A stretch of DNA of 64,000 nucleotides from Streptomyces fulvoviolaceus (GTDB lineage Bacteria > Actinomycetota > Actinomycetes > Streptomycetales > Streptomycetaceae). Location of the stretch: NCBI RefSeq assembly GCF_000718165.1, contig NZ_JOEY01000016.1:1-64000 (forward strand). Direction: 5' to 3'. The position numbers were made by a program, and so were the translations under genes. The notes under the pieces were generated by a model. It saw only the letters and a list, made by a program, of their open reading frames with translations. It was not told the origin of the DNA and ran no database searches. Below, in pieces: positions 1 through 8,824 of this stretch. Position 1 is the first letter of the stretch. The number at the start of each line of letters is the position of its first letter.

Positions 1-66
1 CTGCACCCCCGTCCCCACCCCCGCCCACTCCACTCCCCGGGCGATACGCGTGCGAAGGAGCCCGCG

Positions 67-2166
67 ATGAGCGACATGATCACCGCGGACCTGGTCGATC
101 TCGACCTGTCCGCCGATACCAAGGAAGCGGCGGCGCGTGCCCTCGCCGAGCGCATGGTGGCCCTGGGCCGGGTGACCGACCTGGAGGGCTTCCTCGCCGA
201 CGTGGCCGCCCGCGAGGCACAGATGCCGACCGGCCTCGACGGCGGCATCGGTATCCCGCACTGCCGCAGCGAGCACGTCACCGAGCCGACGCTCGCCTTC
301 GGGCGCAGCACCGCCGGCATCGACTTCGGCGCGGCCGACGGCCCCGCCGACCTGATCTTCCTGATCGCCGCGCCGGCCGGTGCGGACGATGCCCATCTGA
401 CGATCCTGTCGTCGCTGGCGCGGCAGCTCATGAACGCGGAGTTCACCGACGCGCTGCGGTCGGTGGGTGACGCGGAGGCCGCGGCGGCGCTGATCCGCGG
501 GGACGAGGCGCCGGCGGCGGGCGAGGGCGCTTCCGAGGGCGCGGGTGGCGCGCAGAGCCCCTCCGAAGACTCCGTTGCGGCATCGGCGGCGGCCTCCGCC
601 GATGCCGCAACGGCCAGTGCGGCGGCGGCGTCGGACGCGCCGTCCGCTTCCGATGAGCGCCCCTTCCGCATCGTCGCCGTCACGTCCTGTCCGACCGGCA
701 TCGCCCACACCTACATGGCGGCCGAGTCGCTGGAGAACGCGGGCCGCGAGGCGGGCGTCGAACTCGTCGTCGAGACGCAGGGGTCGGCCGGCTTCGACCG
801 GCTCGACCCGGCCGTGATCGCGGACGCGGACGGCGTGATCTTCGCGCACGACGTGCCCGTACGGGACAAGGACCGCTTCGCCGGGAAGCCGACGGTCGAC
901 GTCGGCGTGAAGGCGGGCATCAACCGTCCCGGCGAGCTGATCACGGACGTGCGCGGGAAGGCGGCGCGCGGTGAGGTGACGGCGGGCGCCGCCGCGGGCG
1001 GCGGTACGCCGGTCGAGCGGGCCGGTGAGTCCGGCGACAACTACGGCACCAGGCTCCGCAAGTGGCTGATGACCGGCGTGAGTTACATGGTCCCGTTCGT
1101 CGCCGCGGGCGGTCTGCTGATCGCTCTCGGGTTCGCGATCGGCGGCTGGGAGATCACCAAGGCGCCCTCGGTCATGGAGCACTTCTCCTGGACCCAGGTC
1201 GACAGCTGGGGTGCCCTGCTGCTCCAGATCGGCCAGGTCGCCTTCGGCTTCCTCATCCCGGTCCTCGCCGGATACATCGCGTACGGCATGGCGGACCGCC
1301 CCGGTCTCGTTCCCGGCTTCGTCGGCGGCATGATCGCCTCCAACATCGCGGCCGGTTTCCTCGGCGGTCTGGCCGCCGGTCTGCTGGCGGGTGGCGTCGT
1401 CCTCGCGATCCAGCGGATCAAGATCCCACCGGTGCTGCGCGGCATCATGCCGGTGGTGGTGATCCCACTGATCTCCTCGATCGTCGTCGGCTTCCTGATG
1501 TTCGTCGTGATCGGCAAGCCCATCGCCGAGGCCCAGAAGGGCATGACGGACTGGCTCTCCGGCCTCTCCGGCACCAACGCCGTCCTGCTCGGCATCCTGC
1601 TCGGCCTGATGATGTGCTTCGACCTCGGCGGCCCGGTCAACAAGGTCGCGTACGCCTTCGCCACGGCCGGTATCGCAGTCCAGGACCCCAGCGACTCCGC
1701 GATGAAGATCATGGCCGCCGTGATGGCCGCGGGCATGGTCCCGCCGCTGGGCATGGCGCTGGCGACCACCGTCCGCAAGAAGCTCTTCACGCAGACCGAG
1801 CGCGAGAACGGCAAGGCCGCCTGGGTCCTGGGCGCCTCCTTCATCTCCGAGGGCGCGATCCCGTTCGCCGCGGCGGACCCGCTGCGCGTCATCCCGGCCT
1901 CGATGGCGGGCGGCGCGGTGACAGGCGCTCTGTCGATGGCCTTCGGAGCCACCCTGCGCGCCCCGCACGGCGGCATCTTCGTGGTCCCGCTGATCGGCAG
2001 CCCGTTCCTCTACCTGATCGCCATCGCGGTGGGCGTCTGCGTCACGACCGCACTGGTGGTCGTCCTGAAGAGCATGCGCAAGCCGGTGGCGGGGGCAGCG
2101 GCCACCGAAGCGCCGGAGGGCGCCGGCTCACCGAAGACCGAGCAGAAGCAGCCGGTCGCCGCGTAA
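67..2166 (+). CDS. fruA: PTS fructose transporter subunit IIABC
   Basis: The gene encodes the membrane permease of the fructose phosphotransferase system, which imports fructose and phosphorylates it to fructose-1-phosphate. The 699-residue protein has three parts in order. An EIIA domain (about 1-150) has a phospho-accepting His65 in GIPHC. A long Ala/Ser-rich linker covers about 150-200. An EIIB domain has Cys208 in TSCPTG, and a hydrophobic EIIC domain (about 335-690) carries the conserved MMCFDLGGPVNK segment. The EIIA-B-C fusion is the usual actinobacterial form. A strong GAAGGAG Shine-Dalgarno lies just before the ATG. The regulator and 1-phosphofructokinase genes usually lie upstream, outside the window. 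Confidence 0.96.
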   Translation: MSDMITADLVDLDLSADTKEAAARALAERMVALGRVTDLEGFLADVAAREAQMPTGLDGGIGIPHCRSEHVTEPTLAFGRSTAGIDFGAADGPADLIFLIAAPAGADDAHLTILSSLARQLMNAEFTDALRSVGDAEAAAALIRGDEAPAAGEGASEGAGGAQSPSEDSVAASAAASADAATASAAAASDAPSASDERPFRIVAVTSCPTGIAHTYMAAESLENAGREAGVELVVETQGSAGFDRLDPAVIADADGVIFAHDVPVRDKDRFAGKPTVDVGVKAGINRPGELITDVRGKAARGEVTAGAAAGGGTPVERAGESGDNYGTRLRKWLMTGVSYMVPFVAAGGLLIALGFAIGGWEITKAPSVMEHFSWTQVDSWGALLLQIGQVAFGFLIPVLAGYIAYGMADRPGLVPGFVGGMIASNIAAGFLGGLAAGLLAGGVVLAIQRIKIPPVLRGIMPVVVIPLISSIVVGFLMFVVIGKPIAEAQKGMTDWLSGLSGTNAVLLGILLGLMMCFDLGGPVNKVAYAFATAGIAVQDPSDSAMKIMAAVMAAGMVPPLGMALATTVRKKLFTQTERENGKAAWVLGASFISEGAIPFAAADPLRVIPASMAGGAVTGALSMAFGATLRAPHGGIFVVPLIGSPFLYLIAIAVGVCVTTALVVVLKSMRKPVAGAAATEAPEGAGSPKTEQKQPVAA

Positions 2167-2180
2167 CCGAAGGGCACCTC

Positions 2181-2202
2181 GGGACAAGACGCTTCTTGTC
2201 CC
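2181..2202 (+). terminator. Hairpin downstream of fruA
   Basis: GGGACAAG and CTTGTCCC form an 8-bp perfect stem with a 6-nt loop 15 nt after the fruA stop, followed by CTTTGGG. It is a plausible intrinsic terminator or processing hairpin for the fructose operon. Confidence 0.55.
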
Positions 2203-2244
2203 TTTGGGTAGCTGTGAGTAGTTCACGGCACCTGCGAGATACGT

Positions 2245-2274
2245 CACGGTCCGGGACCAAAGTCCCGGACCGTG
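2245..2274. terminator. Strong 13-bp hairpin between fruA and the next gene
   Basis: CACGGTCCGGGAC (2245-2257) pairs perfectly with GTCCCGGACCGTG (2262-2274) around a CAAA loop. It has no T-tract, which is normal for Streptomyces terminators. It ends only 16 nt before the start codon of the following small gene. Confidence 0.6.
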
Positions 2275-2290
2275 GTGTCTACTGGAGCGC

Positions 2291-2545
2291 ATGCCTGAGC
2301 ACGTCTCCGTCTACCAGTTGCTTGGTATGACCCTTCTCGCCCTGGTGACCGTCGCCTGGGCGATCGGTCTGGTCTTCATGCTGCGCCGCGGCCGCTTCGA
2401 GGCCGCGCTCCGGCGCACCGGCCACATCCTGCCCGCGCTCCCGTACCAGCGTCAGGTCGGCCCACGGGTGGAGTCCGTCGAACTGACCCCGGCGGAGGAG
2501 GACGCGTTCGCGGGGCTGGTACGACAGCTCAGCAGCGGTCGCTGA
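2291..2545 (+). CDS. Small single-pass membrane protein of unknown function
   Basis: I do not recognise this 84-residue protein as a named family. Residues about 9-31 (LLGMTLLALVTVAWAIGLVF) form one hydrophobic segment followed by basic residues, which suggests an N-out/C-in single-pass protein. The rest is a short charged tail. The ATG has a GGAG Shine-Dalgarno 3-4 nt upstream, close but usable. There is no room for a separate promoter between it and the strong hairpin at 2245-2274, so it may be expressed by read-through from fruA or from a promoter within that hairpin region. Confidence 0.7.
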   Translation: MPEHVSVYQLLGMTLLALVTVAWAIGLVFMLRRGRFEAALRRTGHILPALPYQRQVGPRVESVELTPAEEDAFAGLVRQLSSGR

Positions 2546-2619
2546 CGCCGCCCGCCCGCTCCCTGCGGACCACTGGGGGCGTACGGCGTGATGCGTGCGG
2601 CGTGATGCGTGAGCCTCGC

Positions 2620-3366
2620 TCAGGAAACCCGCGCCGCGCGCCGCTCCATCGCATCCCGGGCCGCGTCCTCGCTCACGTACACCTCGCACATGTGCCGTCC
2701 GTCGGGCGTCGCCGTGTGCTCGACCTCCCAGAGGGAGACCTCCACGCCGTCGCGCAGCAGGAACGCGTGCTCGTACAGCGAGAAGCACAACCCGGCGCGG
2801 CCCGCCCGGCACGGGCGCCCGAAAGCCTGCGTGATCTGGTGCGCGCACGCCGTCGCCAGCAGCGCCGCCGTCTCCGCGTCCGGCCGGTCCGCGTTCTCCG
2901 CGCGGCGCAGAAGCCGGCGCGCGTGGTCCGCCGAGTCGTCCGGAACGTAGGCGTGCCGCGGGGCGTGCATCGGCGTCAGCTGCACCGTCACCGGCAGCTC
3001 GAAGTCCGGCGCGTCCGGCGGCAGCGGCAGCCGCGCGGTCGCGGCGCGCAGCTCCTCCTCGTCGACGTACACCTCGTGCTGCGGGACGCTGCCCCGCGCG
3101 GTGTTGTGGACGAGCTCCCACAGAGTGAGCGCCGAACCGTCGGCGAGCAGCCACGTGTGCCGGTACGTCTCGCGATGCAGCCCCGCGCTGTGGTGCGCGG
3201 AGTGCAGCGAACTGTCGTGCGCCAGTGCGCAGTCCAGTCGCCGTATCGTCTCGTCGGGCAGCTCGAAGGAGTTCAGGGCACGTCCGAGGAGTCGCGCGAG
3301 GTGCTCCTCCGGAGACTCGGGCGACTCGGGTGGTTCGTACGCTGCCGTCTCGTACGGAACGCTCAA
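2620..3366 (-). CDS. DUF6227-type Streptomyces protein
   Basis: This is a conserved Streptomyces protein of unknown function (248 residues), which I match to the DUF6227 family from memory. It contains two internally related halves. The motif RHTWLLADGSALTLWELVHN, followed by an EVYVDEEE strand, recurs near the C-terminus as FSLYEHAFLLRDGVEVSLWE followed by CEVYVSEDAA. It therefore looks like a duplicated alpha/beta domain. There is no signal peptide or membrane segment. It is transcribed away from fruA, and a 15-bp palindrome at 3424-3438 lies about 58 nt upstream of the start. Confidence 0.75.
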   Translation of the reverse strand: MSVPYETAAYEPPESPESPEEHLARLLGRALNSFELPDETIRRLDCALAHDSSLHSAHHSAGLHRETYRHTWLLADGSALTLWELVHNTARGSVPQHEVYVDEEELRAATARLPLPPDAPDFELPVTVQLTPMHAPRHAYVPDDSADHARRLLRRAENADRPDAETAALLATACAHQITQAFGRPCRAGRAGLCFSLYEHAFLLRDGVEVSLWEVEHTATPDGRHMCEVYVSEDAARDAMERRAARVS

Positions 3367-3423
3367 GGTTTCTCCCGGCGTTGCTGCATGTCACCTTGTG
3401 GGTGCATACCGTAGCCCCTCGGT

Positions 3424-3438
3424 CGGACATCATGTCCG
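3424..3438. promoter_or_regulatory. 15-bp palindrome upstream of the DUF6227 gene
   Basis: CGGACAT-C-ATGTCCG is a perfect 7-1-7 inverted repeat in the 197-bp gap between the DUF6227 gene and the L,D-transpeptidase gene. Its position fits a repressor site for the gene starting at 3366. The cognate regulator is unknown. Confidence 0.35.
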
Positions 3439-3563
3439 GGAACCGAGAAAACGTACGCCCGGAAAACTCCCGGGCCGCGCAGGAAGTTCCCACGCGACCC
3501 CATGATCCGTCAAAAGCCCCCGGTCAGAAGGGTCTTGCGGGGCCGGATTGAGCTGCGTCCATC

Positions 3564-4781
3564 TCAGACGGAACTTCCCGCAACCCACTCGTTCCATGCC
3601 AAGTTCCAGCCGTTCAACCCGTTGTCCGGCGACACCGTCTTGTCGGGGGAGTTCTTGACGATCACCACGTCCCCGAGGATCGAGTTGTCGTAGAACCACT
3701 TCGCCGGCGTGGCGCCCTGTCCGCCCTTCACGTCCTGAAGCCCCACGCAGCCGTGGCTGGTCCCCTGGCGGCCGAAGGGCGGGTTGCCCTTGTTGTACCA
3801 GTAGTTGCCGTGGATGAACGTCCCCGACTGCGTCAGCCGCATCGCGTCCGGCACGTCCTTGATGTCGTACGCGTTGGCGAGGTCGACCGTCCGGCTGTCC
3901 ATGCGGATCTTCTTGTACTTCTCGGAGATCACCATCTGTCCGTTGTAGGTGGTGAACTCCGGGCTGCCCGTCGAGATCGGCACCGACTTGACGGTCTTGC
4001 CGTCCCGCACGACCTTCATGGTCTGTGTGTTCGCGTCCACCGTGGAGACCTGCGAGCGTCCGATGGCGAAGGTGACGGTCTTCTTCTGCACCCCGTAGAC
4101 GCCGTTTGTGCCCTGCACGCCGTCCAGGTCGATCTTCATCGTGACCTTGGAGCCGGCCTTCCAGTACTCCTCGGGCCGGAAGTCGAGCCGCTGCGACCCG
4201 AACCAGTGCCCGACCACCTGCTGCCCGCTGCTCGACGTCACCGTGATGTGCGACTGCACGGCCTTCTTGTCGCTGATCACCTTGTCGAAGTTGAACGACA
4301 CCGGCATCCCGACCCCGACGGTCGTTCCGCCGTCCGGTGTGTACGTCCCTATGAAGCTGTTCTGCGGAGTGACCGTCGTGAAGGTGGAGTTGGCGGCGGA
4401 GGTCTTGCCGTCCTCGTCCTTCGCGGTCGCCGATATCTCGTACTTCGTCCCGCGCTCCAGCTGTTCCTTCGGCTTCCAGCTGCCGCCGTTCGCGGATGTC
4501 GAGCCCGGCACCGCCTGGCCCGTCCCCGCCACCGTCATCTTCACGTCGGTCAGCGTGCCGTCACTGACCTGCACGCCGGTCGAGTTGATCGACGCGCCCG
4601 TCGAACCGTTCTTCGCCGAGATGACGATCTTCGCGACTGAGGTCTTGGCGGACTCCTTGCCGCCCTTGTCGTCGTTCTTGGCGTTCGCGTTGCCGCCGCA
4701 CGCGGTGAGGGTGAGGGTGCCGACCATCAGGACGGCACAGGCCCCCAGTGCGCGCCGTGCTGCTATGTCCGGCGTCGTCAC
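3564..4781 (-). CDS. L,D-transpeptidase lipoprotein (Ig-like plus YkuD domains)
   Basis: This is an exported cell-wall enzyme that forms 3-3 peptidoglycan cross-links. The GTG at 4781 is chosen as start. It has a GGAG Shine-Dalgarno and is followed at once by a lipoprotein signal with lipobox LTAC (Cys28); the longer upstream reading frame lacks these. Residues about 50-240 resemble the two bacterial Ig-like domains found before YkuD in actinobacterial enzymes. The C-terminal YkuD domain carries HGNYWYN and SHGCVG, with Cys345 as the expected nucleophile. Its length of 405 residues is typical. The preceding 240 bp contain only its promoter region. Confidence 0.92.
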   Translation of the reverse strand: MTTPDIAARRALGACAVLMVGTLTLTACGGNANAKNDDKGGKESAKTSVAKIVISAKNGSTGASINSTGVQVSDGTLTDVKMTVAGTGQAVPGSTSANGGSWKPKEQLERGTKYEISATAKDEDGKTSAANSTFTTVTPQNSFIGTYTPDGGTTVGVGMPVSFNFDKVISDKKAVQSHITVTSSSGQQVVGHWFGSQRLDFRPEEYWKAGSKVTMKIDLDGVQGTNGVYGVQKKTVTFAIGRSQVSTVDANTQTMKVVRDGKTVKSVPISTGSPEFTTYNGQMVISEKYKKIRMDSRTVDLANAYDIKDVPDAMRLTQSGTFIHGNYWYNKGNPPFGRQGTSHGCVGLQDVKGGQGATPAKWFYDNSILGDVVIVKNSPDKTVSPDNGLNGWNLAWNEWVAGSSV

Positions 4782-5021
4782 AGGCTGCTCCAGGTTCGGG
4801 TGATGTGGGTTGTCCGCTCCACTGCGTGGAGGAAGAGGGGGTCGCCCCCAGACCGGGTTCCCATCAACCGCCGTGAATGCCATCACGTGACATAACCGGG
4901 ACAATCGCGGCGGGGAGCGCCCGCTCGCCCTGTGGGCCGGGCGCCCCGCGCACCCGTTCCCGAGTGAGCGCACCGGGGCGCCCGCGCCGCGATGCCTACA
5001 CCGGGGCGCCCGCGCTCCCTG

Positions 5022-6050
5022 TCACCGGCTCCCGTACAACTCCTCGTACGACGGCCACGCCCCACCCGGCCCGTCCACCGGCTCGGCGGCGCGCACCGCC
5101 CGCACGATCGCGCGCGTCACCAGATCCGCGCCCGCGGCGAGGATGTCGTTCAGCGCGAGTGGGCGCTCCGCGTCGAGCGGGCGCGCTCCCGTGGCCAGCG
5201 CGAACACCGTGTCCCCGTCGTGGAGCAGGTGAACGGGCCGCACGGCGCGCGCGATGCCGTCGTGCGCCGTGCCGGCCAGCTTCTGCGCCTGCGCCTTCGA
5301 CAGCTCCGCGTCGGTGGCCACCACCGCCAGTGTGGTGTTCAGCGGGGGCGGCGCATTCTTCGCCGAGCTCTCGGCGAGCCGGCGGCGCGCGCTCTCATGG
5401 ACACGCGCCTCCGGGTAGTTCACGCGCCCCTGGAACAACTCGCCGTACAGAACGCCCGTCTCCGGATCCATCACCGACCCCACCGCGTTGGCCACCACCA
5501 GCGCGGCCACGGTGATCCCCGACTCGAGCACGGTGCTCGCGGTCCCGACCCCACCCTTCATCGGTCCGACCGCGGCTCCCGTCCCCGCGCCCACGCACCC
5601 TTCCCTCACCCGCGCGCCGATCTCACTCGCAGCGGCGGCCTCGACGGCGGCCCGACCGGTGGCCGCGTCCGGCCTGGCCCGGAAGTCGCCGCCCCGCCCC
5701 AGGTCGAAGACGCACGCCGCGGGCACGACCGGGACGACGTGCGCCGGGTCCGGTCCGACGGGCACTCCGCGCCCCTGCTCCTCCAGCCAGGCCATCACCC
5801 CGGAGGCCGCGTCGAGCCCGTACGCGCTGCCTCCGGTCAGCACGATCGCCTCGACCTTCTGCACCACGTTGCGCGGGTCGAGAGCGTCGGTCTCCTTGGT
5901 GCCGGGACCGCCGCCGCGCACATCCACGGCGGCGACGGCCCCGCCCTCGGGAGCGAGCACGACGGTGGTGCCGGTGAGCCAACCGTCGCCCGTGCGCGAC
6001 GCGTGCCCCACGCGTACGCCGGTGACGTCCGTCAAAGCGTCGACTGTCAT
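5022..6050 (-). CDS. P1 family (DmpA-type, S58) peptidase
   Basis: The 342-residue protein resembles the P1/DmpA family of self-processing N-terminal-nucleophile aminopeptidases. Recognisable parts are the N-terminal TDVTGVRVGHA, the glycine-rich LTGGSAYGLDAASGV stretch, and GPMKGGVGTAS followed by a hydrophobic strand, where autoprocessing occurs in this family. I have not assigned the nucleophile residue. There is no signal peptide, so it is probably cytoplasmic. The ATG at 6050 begins directly with the conserved segment. It lies 48 bp from ltrA on the same strand and could be co-transcribed with it. Confidence 0.88.
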   Translation of the reverse strand: MTVDALTDVTGVRVGHASRTGDGWLTGTTVVLAPEGGAVAAVDVRGGGPGTKETDALDPRNVVQKVEAIVLTGGSAYGLDAASGVMAWLEEQGRGVPVGPDPAHVVPVVPAACVFDLGRGGDFRARPDAATGRAAVEAAAASEIGARVREGCVGAGTGAAVGPMKGGVGTASTVLESGITVAALVVANAVGSVMDPETGVLYGELFQGRVNYPEARVHESARRRLAESSAKNAPPPLNTTLAVVATDAELSKAQAQKLAGTAHDGIARAVRPVHLLHDGDTVFALATGARPLDAERPLALNDILAAGADLVTRAIVRAVRAAEPVDGPGGAWPSYEELYGSR

Positions 6051-6098
6051 GGGACCAGTCTCGTCCAGTCATCGGCGCAGGCCAGGGAAAGGGAGCAG

Positions 6099-7334
6099 TC
6101 AGGCTTCCCGCGCCGCCGGCTCCTTGTGTTCACGGGCGGCCATGCGCGCGGTCAGCGTCGTTCCGGTCGCCACTGCCAGCGCCGTAACGATGCCTGCCGC
6201 GAACACCGCCCAGTCGCCCAGGAAGGTGCAGCAGATCACCAGCAACGCGGTCACCGGCAGCACCAGTTGCTGGGCGGTGCCCACCTTGAAGTGGCGGGAG
6301 TGCAGCGCCCAGACGGTGAGCAGGTAGAGAGCCGTCGGCAGGGTCACGGCAGCCGACGCGGCCAGTGTGGAGATGTGCGCCTTGCCCACGGACTGCTCGA
6401 CGGCCACCTCCAGCCCCGCGCCGATCGCGGCGGCCGAGGCGAAGACGACGTAGTGGCCGTAACCCCACAGGAACGCCTGCTTGTTGGAGCGCAGATGGCC
6501 GTGGATGGGCACCACGAAGTAGATCCACCAGGCGGAGAAGATGATCAGCAGGCCGCCCGCGGCGATCGGCAGCAGCTCGCCCAGCGCGTCGTTCTCGTCG
6601 ATGCCGGACTTCACGGCGACCGTGGCCGCGGCGATCGTCTCGCCGAGCACGATGATCGTGAACAGCCCGTACCGTTCGGCGATGTGATGCGGATGCCAGG
6701 AGGTGGGGTGGTCCTTCTCCGCATAGGGCGGCACGCACATCTCCAGCAGCGCCATCACCAGGAACACCCAGGGCCGCGCGCCCTCGGGCAGAACCACCAG
6801 CCCCAGCCAGCCGACCAGGCAGAGCAGCACGCCGCCGGCGTACCGCAGGGCCATCGTTCTCTCCGCGCCCTCGCTCGCACGCGCCACGCGCAGCCACTGC
6901 GCCGTCATCGCGAGCCGCATGATCACGTAGCCCAGCCAGACGGCCAGGAACTCGTGCTCCTCGAACGCCCGGGAGATCCCGGCGGCCAGCACCAGGACGC
7001 CGGCGATCTGGACCAGCGTGACGACGCGGTAGAGCGCGTCGTCGTTGTCGTACGCCGAAGCGAACCAGGTGAAGTTCATCCAGGCCCACCAGATGGCGAA
7101 GAAGACCATCGCGTAGTTGAGGATCCCCTCGCCCGTGTGCGCCTCGGCGACGGCGTGGACCAGGGCGATGCCCGCCTGGGCGATGGCCACCACGAAACAC
7201 AGGTCGAAGAAGAGCTCGAGCGGTGAGGCGACCCGGTGCGCCTCGTCGCGGCCGCGGGCGGTGAGTCTGCGCAGAGGGCCGCGGCCGCCGGGCGCCTCGT
7301 GGGACGCAGGCGGGGGAGTTGAACTGGACGTCAT
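6099..7334 (-). CDS. ltrA: Low temperature requirement protein A (LtrA) family membrane protein
   Basis: This is a 411-residue polytopic membrane protein of the LtrA family, whose biochemical role is not established. It begins with a short cytoplasmic segment and the family signature VASPLELFFDLCFVVAIAQ, followed by about ten hydrophobic helices. GLFTIIVLGETIAAATVAV near the middle is also characteristic. The frame stays open far upstream of 7334, but the ATG at 7334 immediately precedes the conserved domain and the upstream part is antisense to other genes, so the longer form is rejected. Confidence 0.9.
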   Translation of the reverse strand: MTSSSTPPPASHEAPGGRGPLRRLTARGRDEAHRVASPLELFFDLCFVVAIAQAGIALVHAVAEAHTGEGILNYAMVFFAIWWAWMNFTWFASAYDNDDALYRVVTLVQIAGVLVLAAGISRAFEEHEFLAVWLGYVIMRLAMTAQWLRVARASEGAERTMALRYAGGVLLCLVGWLGLVVLPEGARPWVFLVMALLEMCVPPYAEKDHPTSWHPHHIAERYGLFTIIVLGETIAAATVAVKSGIDENDALGELLPIAAGGLLIIFSAWWIYFVVPIHGHLRSNKQAFLWGYGHYVVFASAAAIGAGLEVAVEQSVGKAHISTLAASAAVTLPTALYLLTVWALHSRHFKVGTAQQLVLPVTALLVICCTFLGDWAVFAAGIVTALAVATGTTLTARMAAREHKEPAAREA

Positions 7335-7370
7335 GCGTCCAAGCACAGCAGATAAACCGCCGGAATTCTT

Positions 7371-7931
7371 GTGAACGGATTCACAAACGCGCGAGGGTGC
7401 GGCCACGGGCGGCGGCGCCACCGTCAGTGGGGAGAGCCGCTGCTGCAGCCCGTGTTCACCGGTGAGCTGCTGCACCGCTTCAAGCACGAACTCGGTCTGC
7501 ACACCGCTCTGGACACTTCGGGCTTCCTCGGCGTCCGAGCCAACGACGCCCTGCTGCGCGGCACCGACCTGGTCCTGCTCGACATCAAGTCCTGGGACCG
7601 CGCCACCTACCGCGAGGTCACCCGCCGTCCGCTGGAGCCCACCCTCGACTTCGCCCGCAGGCTGGCCGACCTCGGCAAGGAGGTCCACGTCCGCTTCGTG
7701 CTCGTGCCCGGCCTCACCGACGACCCCGCCGACATCGAGGGCGTCGCCGCCTTCGCGGCCTCCCTCGGCAACGTCGGCCGTGTCGACGTCCTGCCCTTCC
7801 CCAAGCTGGGGGAGGCCAAGTGGCAGGCGCTCGGCCGGCCCTTCGCGCTCCGCGACACTCCCTGCCCCACGCCTGGGCAGATCGCCCAGGCCGGAAGCAT
7901 CTTCGGGGCCCACGGCCGCCACGCCGTGTGA
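7371..7931 (+). pseudogene. Remnant of a pyruvate formate-lyase activating enzyme
   Basis: The translated frame from about 7434 matches the C-terminal two thirds of a glycyl-radical-enzyme activase: GEPLLQP, LDTSGFLG, LVLLDIKSWD, VRFVLVPGLTDD and VDVLPFPKLGEAKW. The N-terminal part with the radical-SAM CxxxCxxC motif is absent, because the upstream sequence is the ltrA promoter region. In addition, the run AGTGGGGAGAG (7430-7440) encodes the expected GGATVSG in one frame and GEPLLQP in the next. One G has therefore been lost, giving a frameshift. Without the Fe-S motif it cannot be a working activase. No glycyl-radical enzyme gene is nearby. Confidence 0.85.
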
Positions 7932-7974
7932 GTCCCCGGTACGGCCGTCAGGACGGCGGCCGTACTCTGGAGGC

Positions 7975-8157
7975 ATGACCACCGCTCCCGACCCCGAGCC
8001 GCGCGAGCCGAAGCCCGCGCTGATCTTCGACGACCCACTGGACCAGCAGTCCTCGGACGACACGGACCGCGGGTGGGGCGAGCGGCCCGGCACCGAAAAC
8101 GACAGTGCGGCCGACCTGAAGCGCTTCCTCGACGAGAAGCCGCCCCACCACATCTGA
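7975..8157 (+). CDS. Small acidic hypothetical protein
   Basis: This is a 60-residue soluble, acidic, proline-rich protein beginning MTTAPDPEPREPKPALIFDD and ending DLKRFLDEKPPHHI. I recognise no domain. The ATG is preceded by CTGGAGGC, a good Shine-Dalgarno at normal spacing, which supports real translation. It lies 43 bp after the activase remnant and is convergent with mscL. It may be a conserved short Streptomyces protein. Confidence 0.6.
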   Translation: MTTAPDPEPREPKPALIFDDPLDQQSSDDTDRGWGERPGTENDSAADLKRFLDEKPPHHI

Positions 8158-8227
8158 GTCGGCCGGTCCGCCCACCACCTCCGAGCCGGCCGCACTGCCG
8201 CCAGCCAGAGCCGGCGGACCGTGAGCG

Positions 8228-8686
8228 CTACTGCTCGTCGTGTCCCGACCCCCGCTGCGCGACCAGCGCGTCGCGGATCTCCTTGAGCACCTCCAGCTCG
8301 GTCACCTCGATGACCTCGTGCGTGCCCTCCTTCGCCTTCTGACGGGCCGCCTGCCGGGCCAGGTACTTCGACATCGGCAGGACCATCAGGAAGTAGACGA
8401 CGGCCGCGGTGATCACGAAGGTCAGCGTCGCTCCGAGGACCGAGCCCCACAGGAGCTGAATGCCCTCGTCGCCCTGGCAGCTGTCGCTCAGGCACGAGCT
8501 GTAGCTGTCGAGGTTCTTGGTGCCGATCGCTCCGACGAGCGGGTTGATGAGTCCCTTCACCACCGCGTTGACGATGTTGGTGAAGGCGGCGCCGATGACC
8601 ACCGCAACTGCCAGATCGACGACGTTCCCGCGCGTCAGGAAGGCCTTGAAGCCCTGCCAGACGCTCGGTTCCTTCTTCTCGCTCAC
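8228..8686 (-). CDS. mscL: Large-conductance mechanosensitive channel
   Basis: This is an osmotic safety valve that opens under membrane tension. The 152-residue product has the MscL N-terminus VWQGFKAFLTRGNVVDLAVA followed by the pore helix VIGAAFTNIVNAVVKGLI, a periplasmic loop, TM2 and a charged cytoplasmic helix. The GTG at 8686, with AAGAGG eight bases upstream, is preferred over the longer frame to 8710. The loop carries two cysteines (SSCLSDSC), absent from E. coli MscL. It sits in a block (SAF protein, MTA phosphorylase, zinc-ribbon gene) that resembles the order near mscL in mycobacteria. Confidence 0.95.
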   Translation of the reverse strand: MSEKKEPSVWQGFKAFLTRGNVVDLAVAVVIGAAFTNIVNAVVKGLINPLVGAIGTKNLDSYSSCLSDSCQGDEGIQLLWGSVLGATLTFVITAAVVYFLMVLPMSKYLARQAARQKAKEGTHEVIEVTELEVLKEIRDALVAQRGSGHDEQ

Positions 8687-8824
8687 TGCGGGGCCTCTTC
8701 TCGCATGCACAGGTTGTGGAACAAACAGCTCCGCAACCTACGTCAACGCGAGGCAACCATGTCCAATTGGGTAGCTCTAACGGGGGACTTGACAGGAAGT
8801 CACGCAACAGGCTGCCTGCACGGC

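Noticed and set aside
1..66. End of an upstream coding gene at the window start.
   Set aside because: The first 66 bases hold only a C-rich leader and the fruA ribosome site. No stop codon of a recognisable frame could be assigned.
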